Source: Neelides folsomi
Lineage: Eukaryota; Arthropoda; Collembola; Neelipleona; Neelidae
Assembly: GCA_034687125.1 (NCBI GenBank)
Contig: JAQGBZ010000165.1
Coordinates: 1 to 64,000 of the forward strand
DNA length: 64,000 nucleotides
Reading direction: 5' to 3'
The notes under the pieces were generated by a model. It ran no database searches, was not told the DNA's origin, and saw only the letters and a program-made list of their open reading frames with translations. This document shows, one piece after another, positions 38,301-53,300 of this stretch. The translations under genes and the position numbers were made by a program. The number at the start of each line of letters is the position of its first letter. Positions within the stretch are counted from its first letter, which is position 1.

Positions 38301-41300
38301 TATTATATTTATATATAATACATACATTATTTTCATATAGAATGTCACGAGCTAAAATTCTGGAAAAAACTCGCGGTCGATATCCATTGTTAAATTAAAA
38401 GTTACATAAAATTAACAAGTTCATGTTTAATATGCTGGGAATTTAAAAAGTATAATTATCTTAATAATGTTTAATATGGAATAATCATATCTTATTAATT
38501 TTATGTAACAAAATTCTCATTATGAATAATTTTAATATTAATATAAATAGATAACTAACTATGTAATAAAGACATTTATTTAATTTAAATTTATCTAATT
38601 TAAAATTAATTTGACTTTAAATTAGCAGAAAGCTAATATGGGTCGGTATAATTACTTATTGAAATTCATCGTACTCGAAAATTTTATTCTGCATAACTAC
38701 ATACAGATAGAATTAAAACGGGTTAAAAATGAGTTAAATGGGATGAAGCGTATAAAATGAATTTATCCCCATCATCCGATGCATCGGGAAATGTTCATTG
38801 AAGAGTTAAAAGAGAAAAGAAGGCTGAAAGTGAAATCCTGGGTTGAATCCTTGACCAGAAGTAAAAGACTCATTGTAAAATAAAGTTAAATCCTAACGGT
38901 TGTTCACCAAGTGGAGGAGTCAAGAAGGAATGTTTGGTGAAACGGAGAACAATGGGGATCTTTTGAGAGTGAACTCCGCTCATACAAAATCCTCGCAAAA
39001 AACTTCCTCTTTTGACCACGTGTCTAATAAGAGAAATGGTTAAATTAGGAATGGGGAAAAATTAACAAAATCTCCAACATTCAGAAGTTTATTGGAGAAA
39101 TCTCGGGAAGGGTCGGCTTTTATCATGTGCAGAAAAATTAGCCACTTTCGGCATTTGTTAAAGAGAAATCTATAAGAATTATGAGTTGTTATTCATATTT
39201 AAGTATATATGGTATGTATATGGACGCCATTTAAGATTGTAATAGTCACGTCATTGCGACGAACTTTTGATAATGACTTTGTCAAAATTATATCAAGATA
39301 ATCAGAGGGACAAGTTGAGTTGTAAATTAAAAAGAACAATAATATCAACAATGTATGTATCATATGGTATATGTTAGGTTAGGCTAGGTTATAACATTAC
39401 TTAAAGTTACTTAATGTTATAACTCAAATCTCAAAAATTAATAGTGCAGAAGGATATACGTGAACTTTAGAATTATGCAAACTTTTTTATATTTTACATT
39501 GTAATTTAAAAATCTTCGAAAAATTTTGGCACCTATTTTTATTATTACATAAATTCATTTATTAATTACTTTTATAATATTTCGCTTGACATTTAAATAC
39601 GAATGGTTCAATTTTCGATTAAGGTTAAAATATTAATATTTTATATGGCTATTTTTGTCAAGTTGTAAAATAATTGACAGAATCATCATTATTAAAAGCT
39701 AATTTCATAATGGTTGAAGGTTTTTTTATTAAGCTAAGCTTTTATTAAGCTATAATATTATTCACCGTACAAACATTGAGGATTTAAATGAACGTCATAC
39801 AATACTCGTAGAGCACTCATAGAGCACATTCCTCCAGATATATTAAATTAGTATACCTAAGTATATTAAATTAAATACACACCCTTGTATTATTTGGCTA
39901 ACTACCAAAGCATACTAACGACATTTTATCCTCCAAATCTCTGGTACATGGCGAAATGTCAAACAGAGGTGGTGACACGTAAAGTGTAAATTCCCTTGTA
40001 AACACAACAATTGAAAACTCGATATGCCTACAAAGATCCTTCTTTAAATACAATTAGAATAGCGTCATATTTGTTGGTTAATTCCTATGTAAACCACCTG
40101 TGTAAATGTTGACATTATTAATGTAATTTTACAATAGGATAAATACAAAATACTAATAATAATTTAAACAATAAATACAACTCACCTGACAATTAATGGA
40201 ATAAAGTGAGGACATACTTCCATATAAGTATAAATATTAGACCTATTGTAGTTGTAGTCTTATACATCATAAAAATTAATCATTAGTTAATCACAATTCC
40301 ATTAAAGGTCCTTATTCAACTTTGGGCATAATTGAGTCCGAATCAGCTAAGGTTTTAGGCATGTATACACCGAGCGATTTTCTTTATATTTTTAAGATAC
40401 GTTAAGAGATGTATAAGGATTTAGGAAATTCAACGTTTATATTGACTTCACGTCTCTGTCGCCAATCAAAAATCATCCCGTGAGGGTCACTACACCATTT
40501 GAAATGTATTATAATGCATGAAATTAAAAAATATATTATATACCACACCGAGCGATTCACTTCATTTTATAATATATTATACAGAATTTAAAGCTCTTTA
40601 ATGTGACATTCACCGTTTTTGACTTCACGTTCCATATCAATGTTATAAATATTTTAAACAATTAATCTTTTTAATTATGTAATTACATATATAACTAGGG
40701 CAAAACTATGAAAAAACACTTTTAAGGGGCCCAGTTTAGATAGGAAGTCGAATAAGGACCTTTATTTTAATAATTTTTATTAATTAAAATTACAATTTAT
40801 CAAATATTTTTTAGCAGTTGCTCCAGCTAGAATATTTTGATTTATTTTTGATATGAGTATAAAGTGCAGAATCTCTTTACTGGGTCGAATTATTGTTTAA
40901 CTTCATAAAGAGCTTTGTAATTCATTTTATGCTCCCGTGAGCTCAAAGATTACCGAACTTCAATGCTCCATATTCTTAAACGTAGCATTTTCATTACGAG
41001 ATTACGACGTGTGTTTGTATTTGTATAGTTCTTTATGGCTAATGCAGAAATTGCATTTAATCTTTTTTGCGTAGATATATATTAATGATCTTTATGTTCC
41101 TAATGCGTAGGTATTTTCCTATATAACTAACCTTAATGTACAATAACAAAAATGTGAATTATTTTCCACATTCCACTTTTTCTTTATTACAATTCGTAAT
41201 CAAAGTAATCAGTAATCATATTTGAACTAATGCAAACATACATATAGTGTAGTATATTGTATGTATACACTGTACAGGTATACTATATTAAATTATATAC

Positions 41301-44300
41301 AGTATAAAATACCCATATAGAAAACAGCAATGTTGATGATCATAAGAATCTTAACATTGGCAAAGGCTGCATAAAGAATTTGCGAATTGGAGTAGTGGGT
41401 AAGTGAAGTGAGCAAAGGAAGAATCAGAAAGCGTTACTAAATGTGAAATAACATTAAACTTCCTCTTTTCTTAACGCATATGAAATACATATGAAATATA
41501 CATATGAAATATGAAGTAACAAAGAGAGTAATAAAGTGAGTTTATAAATGGTCGGCTTAGCACAATTGGAAGACACTGACATGGGAGAGTGAAATGAAAT
41601 CAAGTTTACTTCATAAGATGAATCAAATGGTTCAAGACCTCTTAACTTTTACATAATATTCATACAGCTTGGAAAAGTATTAAAAAAATTAAAATGGTTA
41701 ACAACTTTTAATTATAGATGTTTATTTTAACTTCAATGAGCCCAAAACTTCCTGTTTGAGCTCAAAATGCTCAAAATACTTAATGTTGATATTTAATGTT
41801 TACATTCTTAATAAACTCTCCGCGTAAGACATTTTACACTAAATTTAAACTGTAAGGTGATACAATCTATAGGGTTAAATAAGTTTTGGGTTACAAGTTA
41901 AGTTTATAATCATTTTACATATACCATATACAAAATAGTTACTTAACTATACTCAAATATACTTAACTATATTTAACTATACTTTTAACTATACTTAACT
42001 ATACCTTTAATTATACTTTTATTTATGTATGTAGTTAGATATGATTTTGGCTATGTATTTGTTACGACCGGAAAGTTAAATTTTTTATCAACCAAATCGT
42101 AAAAATGAAAGAGAAAACAGAAAAATGGTGAGTTAAAATGAGTAGTACAAACATTAGTTAATTTAATTTCTTCCTAATACCTCGAATCCTATTGGAGGCG
42201 CCTATGTAAATAGAAATAAAGTATTTACTTTATACACCATTCAATATTACGATAGAGGATATACTCACACACGAAATCTATAGAATCTACAAAATCTTTA
42301 TAACACTGTTATTTTAATATGTTAAGTATCCTATGTATCCTTATGATATATTGCTTATTGCTCCACGCGAGAAATTTAAGTAGAGAAAAGGGATTCATAA
42401 AATGTTCAATGTTTTCAAAGATTTGAGACACAAAGGTACAAAATCGGGAATGGAGTAAAAATGTAATTTTAAACAGAATTCTTAACTTTTATTACAAATG
42501 TGTACGTTGTAAACCAAAATAGCTTTAATGGTTTCACATACATTACGGTTCCGTTTTTATCCTGAGTATTTTTACTTCGTGTTTAGAACACGTAATTTTA
42601 ATCTAGAATTAAATAATTAAAATTTAAATAACCAGAATTTTAATACAGAGTTTAAATAACAAGAATAATTAATGAGATTTAAAATAAATTGGAATTTATA
42701 TGCTTGGCCCCCTGTGAAGAAAAACTGTATTTAAAATCTTTAATTTGTACTATCCATATGTTATGAAGGGACTTAAAGAGTGTTTAAGTATTAACAGTTT
42801 CATATAAAAGGTGTTGAGCTTATATTATACAGGGTGGGTATAGTACTTTGCGAATGATGTATCTGTATTTATATGCATGTATGTAATTCTTATGTTATAA
42901 ATGTATATGATTGTGTGAATGGGTTTAACTGTAGTTTTGCATCTTGAAAAGGGTCATCAATAATCTCAAGATGTTGAACGTCCTTTGCATGCAAAATGAT
43001 GTTCAGTGGAGATAAATTGGCTTAAAATGAAAAGAAAATCTTCTACAGTTATGAGAAGGATGAAAGAAAAAGTTCCTCGATTGTTTACAACTCACTTTTT
43101 TTATTCTTCCAAAAGGGGAAAAAATTTACGAGAGGATTTTGAAAAAAATAAATTCCATTATTCATTTCCTCCTTGTTTCGTTGTTTCTATTCCCTGATGA
43201 GCTTAATTAAATTTCACCCAACATTAAATTGAAGATGATTTCTTTTTAAATACAGTTGCATATATGACAATTAAAATTAATGTCATTCTCATAAGACTCA
43301 TAACCCCATAATGTCCCGTGTACTCAATTATGGAATATTATGAATTTGATGAGATTATGATGTCGGAACTTTTGTATAATTGACAACTAAAGTTTTTGCC
43401 AAACTTTCATGTAAAATGTAAAAAGATAATTTTTAATCTGAAGGGTATAATTTGGACAATTTTAATTTTCTTTACATATTTGAATGACATTTGTGAAAGT
43501 TTTGTCAATTAGTAAAATTGATGTTTTTATTATTTGTTTTTAACTAACTTTACTAACTATTCCTTAATTCTTTGTTTATTGCCGACTTTGGCGAAAATCT
43601 ATAGCTGATAAAAAATACAAAATTTTCACAAGAAACTTTGTTTGAATGATTCTGTGATTGAAAATTAAAGTTTTGAATATTTGGTTAAGTTTGGTTAGAT
43701 TAGATCTGAAAAAAGCAAAAAGTTTTTATTTAAATAATTCAATCACAATTATTCTTAATTTAATGTTTTTTTTCTCAACCAATCTTAGAAATCATTAAAT
43801 TTAACTCCCAAGTGATTCAATCCAAAATAACTTTTGGCCTCAATAGAAATTCTTGGACTTGGGAATTGATGTAAAAAGAAAAAAAAGATTTTCATTTCTT
43901 TTTTGTTCGCAAAATCAAGTTATTGAGAAGATCAAATTGCATAGAAATGTCATTTATTATAATTTGAGGATTGAATAATGTTTTTTCTCCATTCTTTGTC
44001 TTATTCAATTAGAGTCCGTTTCACTCTCAAAAGAGAACATTGGAGGAATATTAAATAAAAATTATTTAAATTATTTTTGAGGCCAGGTTTCTACCTGCAT
44101 AATATTACCATCAAAATGCGTTACGAGGATCAAAATCATTTAATGCATTGTGTAGATTGAACATTTTGAAAATGTACATAAACTGCATGGATTTAAAGGG
44201 CCTTGAACTTTGCTAACCAGGAAAAATCATTTTTTTTAAATTGAAATTTTCGTTGCAAAAATTATAAATTTTATAAATGCAATTCCCTCCTATAAATTCC

Positions 44301-47300
44301 CTATAAATGTTCTTGCAAATTCTATATAAAAGCTCTTACGAATTCTCCATTTATAAATGGCAATTCCCATTCAATAAATAAATAAACAGCGAATTGTGAC
44401 ACGCGTTAAAGTGAACTTTGAGAGTTTATTGTCCAACATTTGATTGTTCTATTGGTATAAGTTCTATTGAAGATAAATAGTGATCATTTAGATTAAAAAG
44501 AAGTTGATGATTTTAAATCTCGAAATACTTGTCTTTTTTGTTATAAAGGACGAAACTCGAGATTCAGGAATTGAAAAGAAGATGAGTTTGTTCAATTGAC
44601 CCACTTGAGTTCAACTCTCATTACCCGACCACGAAATCATTACCTACATATTCCAATAACTTGCTACTCTTCCCCTTGCAAAAAAAACTTTAATGGGAAT
44701 GACAATTATTCCCTAATCCACATAGACATTTTATACATACAATTTATATTATACCATACGGAAAGATTCTGTCTGGTTCTCGTTCCATATAATATTAACA
44801 TAGTTAAAACAATTCTCTTTCCAAGTTCTTGAGAAAAAAAGGAAAAAAACTTGACCGGGAAATCTTATTTAATCTTCAACAATGTAAGTAAAGGGATATG
44901 ATTCACAGTTTAACTACAGATATTACATATACTATATACTGTATATCTGTACATACCATATACTTATACATTTAACTTATTTTATTCAAGATCGTATTTA
45001 AGTAGTTTAGTATCAGTTAGGTATTGTATTTAAGTTTCTTGTTTTAAGCTGTCGTGTCTAGACCAAAAGTGGTTTAATGTAGCTGATACATTTTTCACAT
45101 CAATGACACACTTATGATTGTTTTACGATCTCGCTTACACCGAGTTTAATAATTCAATTCCTAATTTAATTCCTAATTCTATTGCAAATTCAATTCCAAA
45201 TTGCAACCTTTTGATGACCTTAAAGAAGGGCCATTTTATAATTATGATCATAAATTGTAAATTATTCCAATGGGTTTTAAAAGCTATTGGTGGGAAGAAG
45301 CCGACATTTGGTTTTGCCAATCAATTTCTTGTTCGCGTTGTTGGAAACCACTCAATGGGTTATTAACTCATTTATCTCATTTACATAATTATTCGGAATA
45401 TTCTTTTGTTAACCATTTGGTCCATTTGGCCTCAGCTCAAGATTGAACTTTATTTTTTCTTTTTTTCTTATTCAATTTGGTTCATTTCAAGTACAGTTTG
45501 AGATTCTATCAACGTTAAAATCTCAAGATTTCAACTTGAGATTTTAACGTTGAATTCAAGTTGGGATTTCGACGATTTCAACTTGGGCGATGGAATTGAA
45601 GGAATTGGAGCATTTGGGAGAATTGAGGAATTGAAGAATTGAAAAGAATGATTCATTGATTCATTGCAGTTCTGAGTTGGTGAATTCATGAATGCTAATT
45701 GTAATTTAAATTTTATTCGTCCTTTAGTTCCTTCGGTCATTAACTAATTAGACTTTTCGGACCAACTGCGCCATTTCTGTTCTTCATTCATCTGGGGTTT
45801 CTGTTCTTCATCCATTGACACTTTTATTCAATAAATATTTATCAAAATACAATGGACTATGAAGGGGAATTGAAATTGATGGCTTTCGTTTTGAGTGTTG
45901 AATTTACAACCGTTTCATTTGGATCAATTTTCTTTTCTTTAATCTTCCTCCTTAGGTAATATTAACATTGGGGAATATAGAATATACTAATATATCATAT
46001 ATGTATAATATATAGAATTTATTATATGTATAAACTTAATGGCTTTATCAAACATTTAAATTTTGAACGTCGAAGAAAATTCCCATTAATTTAATTTATA
46101 ACGACATTGGGTCAAGTGTACTTTATTTTTGGATAATTTTCTCGGTCAGGTTTTAGTTATTTTAAGTTTTTGCATTTTTTTACGACTTGGGGTTTTTTAT
46201 TTTTATGCGATTTGCATTTTTTTTCTCTTTTTATGTGATTTTTAAGAATTGCATGTCTTTTCACTTTCTTCACTTTTGGGTTTAAAGTGCTAAAATTGGA
46301 AAGAGACAATTCTTCACTCAACGGTTTATGGGAATTGAATCACGTCATTTGCATGATTGAGATTAAGAGGGATTTCTTCTGGGAGTTTATAAACCTGATG
46401 TTGAAATTAAGAGAGCGCAAAGTGATGGGTTTGACAAGTCGAGTGTCATCGTTTTCATCTTCTTAACTTCTTAACTCGACTGTGAAGAACGGAAGGATTA
46501 ACAAACGAACCAGAGAGGGAAAGTTCTAAGAAAAGAATTACAATTTTTCATAAATATCTCTCTCATAAATATTATTCATTCACAGTCACAATAAGATCAC
46601 ATTCATCACAAGATCCGAAGTTGTCTATACTTAAAGTAAAAGTAAAAAATATTAAGCAAAAAATTAAAGTTAAAAATCCTAGCAAAAATCTAATATAAAG
46701 TTAAAAATATGGCTAAGTTAAAAAGACACGCGAAACACCTCGACGTAGATTTGCGCTTTAAAAGCAGAGATTTTCCTAAATGACTTACATGTATATGAAA
46801 TGCATGTATATAAAAGATAAGAAGATTTGAAGGAGATTAATCAACTTGTGAGTTTGGAAGATGTTTCACTAAAAGGACTCATTGTGGACAGAGAGTAGGA
46901 GGAATGAGAATATTAACGGAAGATTTATTTCATATGAGAAATTTGGGATTTTCTAACAATCTTACAATATATATGAGATACGGCTTAATGTATGGTATAA
47001 CTACAATATAGTATAACTACGTACAAGTATAGTCTGTATAACTATAAAACTCGTATGTACTACATGTATATAACTATCACTTGTACTTTTACTTAATGTT
47101 ACTTAATGTTAGTATTATATTCATAGTTTAGAGCTTTAGTCGTATTAAGGCCGTTGTTGAGTTGATGACTCTTTTAACATTTTGGCACCAATGAGTCTCA
47201 GTCAGTCACTCAGTTGTTCCTTTACTACTTTGGCTTATTAACACTCTTTTTTAAACTTGGGCTTAATTTCGGGTTCTTAAATTTTCCGTTTTTCTGCCCG

Positions 47301-50300
47301 GGTTTTAAGTTTTTGGATTTTCTAGACGAATTTCAGTTTTTGGATTTTCTAGACGAATTTCAGTTTTTGGATTTTTTGGTCAAATTTTTGATTTTTTAGT
47401 CGAATTTAAGTTTTTAAAATTATATTCTAGAACTTACGTTTTTGGACTTTTAGAATTTCAGTTTTTAGATTTTCTACCCGGGTTTTTAAGACCCGAATAT
47501 TTGTGAATTTTTTTGAGTTTGGGTAAGTTTTGTAAATGTTGTCAATTTCCAGGTTGTAAAGTGATGGTTTGGGTCGATTTGACTCCCCGACCCGCCTGCC
47601 TGTTCCTTCCCAAACTTCCCATCCTCCCGATCAGTCAAAATATATAACGAAAGAGACAGGGAATCGTAACCTCAGTCAGTGTCACTCCCGTGTGCACCAC
47701 ACTTCACCATCAAAATCGCTTCTCACAAAATACAACATTGAAACAACCTTAAACATCTTTCAATATTTAAAATTTGACCTAATTATTAACTACTTTCAAC
47801 CACTTAGCGCTTAATTAAATAATAATTAAATAATTAATGATTAATTGTTGATTAAATGTTCAATTAATTTATTCTTGGACAAGAACTTGAGTTTTGCAGA
47901 GGTTCAGAATTCTTCTAAATTTATAGGTTTTGTGAAGTGGAGATTTTCTGACTAATTTTGACGGAACTTTATTAGCAATTTTAATTGCTCCATGTGCTCT
48001 CAATTCCAAGCTCCATTGGAATTATTACGATGAGTATTTGTGCTTATTAAACTTTTAATTGTTCCACAGACATTACATTGAAATATTGAAACTTTCTATT
48101 TAAGAATTTATTCCTCGAAATATGAGACTTTTAACCTGCCAAGTTAAACTATTGGGCCTTTAAAGTTTTAACTTCATTTTTAACATATTTTATTCCACAT
48201 AATTAAAAGTTAATTGTTTACAAGGTTAAAAAATATTGAGCATAATGGTGGTCGTATAATTTGGACTTTTTCATTTTAAACTATAAGTATTTTGAATGCA
48301 AGCAAATACAAGTAACGGGGGTTGTCCGCCCGTTCATCCTAAAACTTTCAGGTAGAAAAATCATTGAAATTAAACTCATTTAAATTAATAATTAACTATA
48401 AAATTCTACTTTGGATTCAATTCAACATTGGATTTTCTTATTAAATTTAGTCTTAAATTATAATTATTTAACAATATAGCAAATTTAACAATATTGCAAA
48501 CTTCATATTTTATTTAATAATTTTCATATTTTGTGTAAATTGCTAATAGCTGTAATTCTGCATAGGAAATTCTGTTGCTATTTTGCTAATCAAAATTAAA
48601 CCAAATTAAAAGTTAATTAAAACAGTTAAATAAATTAAATTTAGTTTAATTAAAATAATAATTTTTTAATGTTTTGTTAAATTTTTAAATTTTATTATTT
48701 TTTTGTAGGAATCCACCATGGTGGAATCGAAGGACTCGGATGGAGCGACGTTTAATTTTAGTAACCGGAGCTTTCTTTGTTGTCTCAGCAGCTCTAGTCG
48801 TCACATTGGCTTCTTCAAATTCGATGTTGCTCTCAGGTATGCCGAGAACCATTTATCTTAATCACCCAACAATCAATTTCACACCAGCACAATTACTTCC
48901 AATAACACGCATCCAATTTATTGATCACATTCCAAATTATTTATTTATTGAAATTGCATGGGTAAAAAATGTCAAGAAATGTTCTCAAAATTGCCAAAAA
49001 TTAGAATGGCACACACACGGCTTGAAAGCTATTAATTGTTTTACTAAAAAGTATTTTCAAATTTGTATCATATATTTATAATTAACTTATTTATTTATTT
49101 ATTTTGACTTATTTATTTATTTATTCAAAATTGTAAAAAAAATTGACCGTGTGCTTTGTTTATATGTCAGAAATGTTTGACCTGACTTGATTAAATAATT
49201 TATTGACTTACACCATAAAATATTTGCCAAATATTTGTAATACAATCGTAGTAATTGCGAATGTTTTTGACTTTTACACCCGTAGTTCAAATTTTGACAT
49301 TAAACTACCAGCCCGTTTGATTTATCTGTAAATAAAAATTGGTAGTTAATTAGAATTAATTACACAAGTTTCCAATTGTTATCAATCATTTGGATGGAAA
49401 ATGCACGTGTTGACGTTTTGTCTCGTACTTTGTTCCCTCGTCCTCATAGACCTCATTTTGACCCAACTCGTTCCCAATTACGTGAAACTTGACTTTTCAC
49501 GAGAAGACCTTTGTGACCGTAAAGTATCCGTTTTATTTCACTCACTTCGATTTGCATCGCTTGAGAATGAATTTAAAATTTGAGAACAGACGAACCTTTC
49601 ATTTCAACGAATTTTTCAAGTTTCAAGTTTTAAATTTTTTAAGTTTCAAGTTTTCAAGTTAATTAATGAATCTCACACGATAAATGACATTTGACATTCA
49701 TGAATTAAACAGAATTTATAAACTGGATTTATAAAATACTTAACGCATAATAAATTGTATAATTTATCAATTCAATTAAAATGCATTTATTTGTTCTAAC
49801 CACACTGTCAACTAGTTTTTATCCTCATTGTTTCGTTGTTGGCTTTGTTGGATTTGTTGTTGGATTTGTTGTTTGATATTCTTGAGGAAGAAGGAAATGA
49901 AAGAAGTCGTCTGTTCGATTGTGTAAAAAAATGAAAGTGAATATCGGAGACGTGTAGTTAAAGTAGATTGTAATTATATCTATTGGGTTGCGGCTGTTGT
50001 TGCATGCTTGAGCACTTGGCACTTCCATTTCTTGACAGTTGGTCGAATTCCGAATTCTGAGTCTATGCCTTCACCAGAAGCACTCACCAATGAAATAGAT
50101 GACAGACATGACGAGATATGCTTAACCAAAGGATGCGTCAAATCAGGTAATTAAATTAATCAATTAAACAATTTAAACAATGTTTAAATCCAATATTTTA
50201 TCTTTGATTTATCTAAATGTAAGTAAGCGTAAAATCTCATGTAAAGCCGTTTAAAATCCTAAATAATCTTAAAATAATAAAGCTGAGCTAATAAAGTGTT

Positions 50301-53300
50301 TAGATACTTGATGGCCGCAGTATTAAGTGTTTAAAATAAAGACAGCCGATTAAAATAATAAAGTCTAAGTTATTAAACTAGTAAAGACTAAGCATTTAAA
50401 ATAATATAGACAATTTAAAACTACATGGCTCTGAAAATGAAGGTAATTAATTAATGTAATTAATTTGATTTGTGTTTATTAGCGGCCGAGCTGATTTCCA
50501 ACATGGACGAAGCTGTCGACCCTTGTGACAACTTTTACAAATTCGCTTGTGGAGGTTTCGTGAAGAACACGATCATCCCGGATGACAAGACCCAAATGAC
50601 GACGTTCGGGATGTTAAACGATAAGTTGGACGAACAAGTTCGGATCCTCGTGGAGGAACCAGCCAAAGAGGGAGATCCAAAGCCGTTTACCTTAACCAAA
50701 TCACTCTACAAATCCTGCATGAACAAATGTGAGTTCTCATTTCCCCATTTTGTAATCTTACAATCAATTACAATATTCCTATACTTATTCTCCCCTTAAC
50801 TAACATTAATTCTTTTAACTGAATACAAAGGAACTCACAAAACTCACAATGGTAAATGGTCAATGGTAAATAGCATAAAGATAAATAGCCAATGGTAAAT
50901 AGCATAATGGTAAATAGCTAATGGTAAATAACATATAGTTAATATTATAACGTGTGTAAACATATGAGAACTCATTTAATAGTTGACTGACGGGATTGAC
51001 AAGTTAAAGGAAAGATTTTGCTCCTTATTTGTCAATTAGCTTCTAGTTGAAGGTTTAGAGGAATAAATACACCAGGATCTCTTTTCATGTTCCAATCGAA
51101 CCGTTAGGATTGAATTAATCAGACGTATAACATATCTTATACTCATATTGTATTGCACTGGTATTGTATTGTACAGATATTATAGGATAATTAACATATA
51201 TTTTATTCCTTCAACTCGGTTCTTTAACAGGTTCAACACATTTTTAATTTACTTATAAGACTCCTATCATCACGATATTTACAAAAGCCGTTTCTTATTA
51301 CTCTTATTAACTTTTATTAACTTTGCGTGATTCAAGTTGACTTGCAGTTGCATTGGAATATGATAATATGTAAATAATATGATATGATGGTTATTATATT
51401 TTTATATTTTTTATTATTACTCATCTGCTCCGGGTCACATTCAAATAAGTTGATTTAATTAATAAACTGCATTCATATTTGGCAGTTCGATTCGAACTTG
51501 GATCGTAATATTTTATTGATTCCCATTAGCATTATTAATTTGACATACTTTTTCCAGTTCTTTGATCGACTTTGACTTTTATCCAGTTCAGATATCAAGA
51601 AAAATGTAATAATTCCATACATGTAATAATTGCATTCCTCAAGATCACAATAAGTTCATATTAAGAGGAAATATTCGCTACATTTTATTAATTTCGCAAC
51701 ATAGATTTTATTTTAGCAACATAGATTTTTATTAAATATTAATAATAGTACAGAGTGGGTCTAAAGTCGCCTCAGATTTTTTAATCCTTGGTTTCTGAAT
51801 GTCTGAAGCGACTTTAGACCCACCCTGTACATCAGATAAAATAATACGCACATGTAGGAAATTTTAAGATTAACAATTGATTAATTAATAATAAATGTTA
51901 AATGTTAAGGACAGGTACATTAAGGCAGTGCATATAAAATTAATTTGTTTGTTCGTTGAAGAAAAGATATAAAATTAAAAGTTCAACATTCAGAAACCTC
52001 CTTGTTTCAACCATCACTAAATGGCCAATTTACACTAAAAGGGAATTAAAAATTTTAATTTAGTCCAATAATTAGTTAAAGTGCTCTGCGGACATTTCCA
52101 TACTAATGTTACATTTAATTTATTCATTCCCTAACCTATCTTTACTTCTATATTTATGCAAACTAATCAATTCATATAGGAATTGTCTTAATTTGCCTAC
52201 ATTAAAATAAACCGCGTATCTGAAATACATTCCAAAATGAATATTCTGAAATTCTACATATTCCTATTTTTATGCAATAAATTCATAGAGGAAACTTGAA
52301 CTGTTCTAAGAAATCAAAGTTAAATAAAAACAGACATTATTTTAAATGTATTTATTTGTATCACTTAATGTTAATTCTATTACATTGATTTTTCGATTCT
52401 AACCAATTTATTGCATTTATTCTAAACTAACTCCCTAACCTAACTAGGTAGTTAGACATAGTAATTTACTTAAGTAAGAACATTAAAAGTAAAGGGAAGA
52501 AAAAGAAAGAAAAATGGGAATAATGGAAATAAATATAAATTAGGAATTTAGATCAAGAAATGAACTCCAGTTTTAATTCACTTTTTATGCATATGTCCGC
52601 AAGGAGACATTTTTTGTGTAAACGAGGAGTTTAATGAGTCTATGAAAAAGAATTAGCCCAGATTAGGAATCTCGAAAGTCATTAGTGGGGAGAAAAGATG
52701 TTCAAGACATAAAAATAAGGAAGTGGATTTGAATAAATGGCATTCATTTAAATAATCACACTGTTGGAGATTCATAAAGGGAAAACAAGATCTTCGCATT
52801 ATTCACTCTGTTAAGAATTAAAACTTGTGACTCACAATGAATTAAATACATTTTCACTATTAAAAAACTATGTGGAAAAACTCATTTATGTTTTAAATGC
52901 AAAGTTAAATATATTTATTAAATCTTTAATTTTCCCATTCCTATTTATCTCGCTCTTTTAAAATTGATTGCGTTATTTAAAATCATAAGTCACAAAACAT
53001 TACTAAAATATCCTATATATTAATATATTTTAGATATTTTTTTATTTAATAATTAAATTTTTAAATAATTGACCTTATATAATTTTACAATTATATATTT
53101 AATTTTATGTATGTAAATCTATGTAAATGGTATCTGAATATACCTATAGTATATTGTATTATATATAGTATTGACATATGCATGTATGTACATATATTAT
53201 GTATTGTATTGTATTGTATTGTATTGTCTTTATGCAGTAATGTGGTTATTATAAAAATTGGTATCTGTAACATAAATTTTTTATCATTACAAAGAGCTGC

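Larger units (their letters stand above)
32333..48708 (+). other. first coding intron of the M13 gene (16.4 kb)
   Basis: GT-AG intron beginning GTAAAG and ending TTTTTTTGTAG. No nested gene was recognised. It contains a 460-bp terminal-inverted-repeat element (40304-40763), a 19-bp perfect hairpin (45509-45553), minisatellites at 41941-42020 and 47310-47390, and repeated TTCCCATATTAAA units just inside the donor (about 32355-32425). A lone CAGGGTGGGTATAGTA terminus lies at 42830. The length makes it a candidate home for regulatory elements, though none can be named. Confidence 0.8.

Noticed and set aside
47214-47399. frame with repeating FLDFLDEFQ units
   Set aside because: It is the translation of a 27-bp minisatellite within the first M13 intron.
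51480-51510. AGTTCGATTCGAACTTGG, resembling a tRNA B-box
   Set aside because: It is a short palindrome; no A-box, acceptor stem or anticodon arm could be placed around it.
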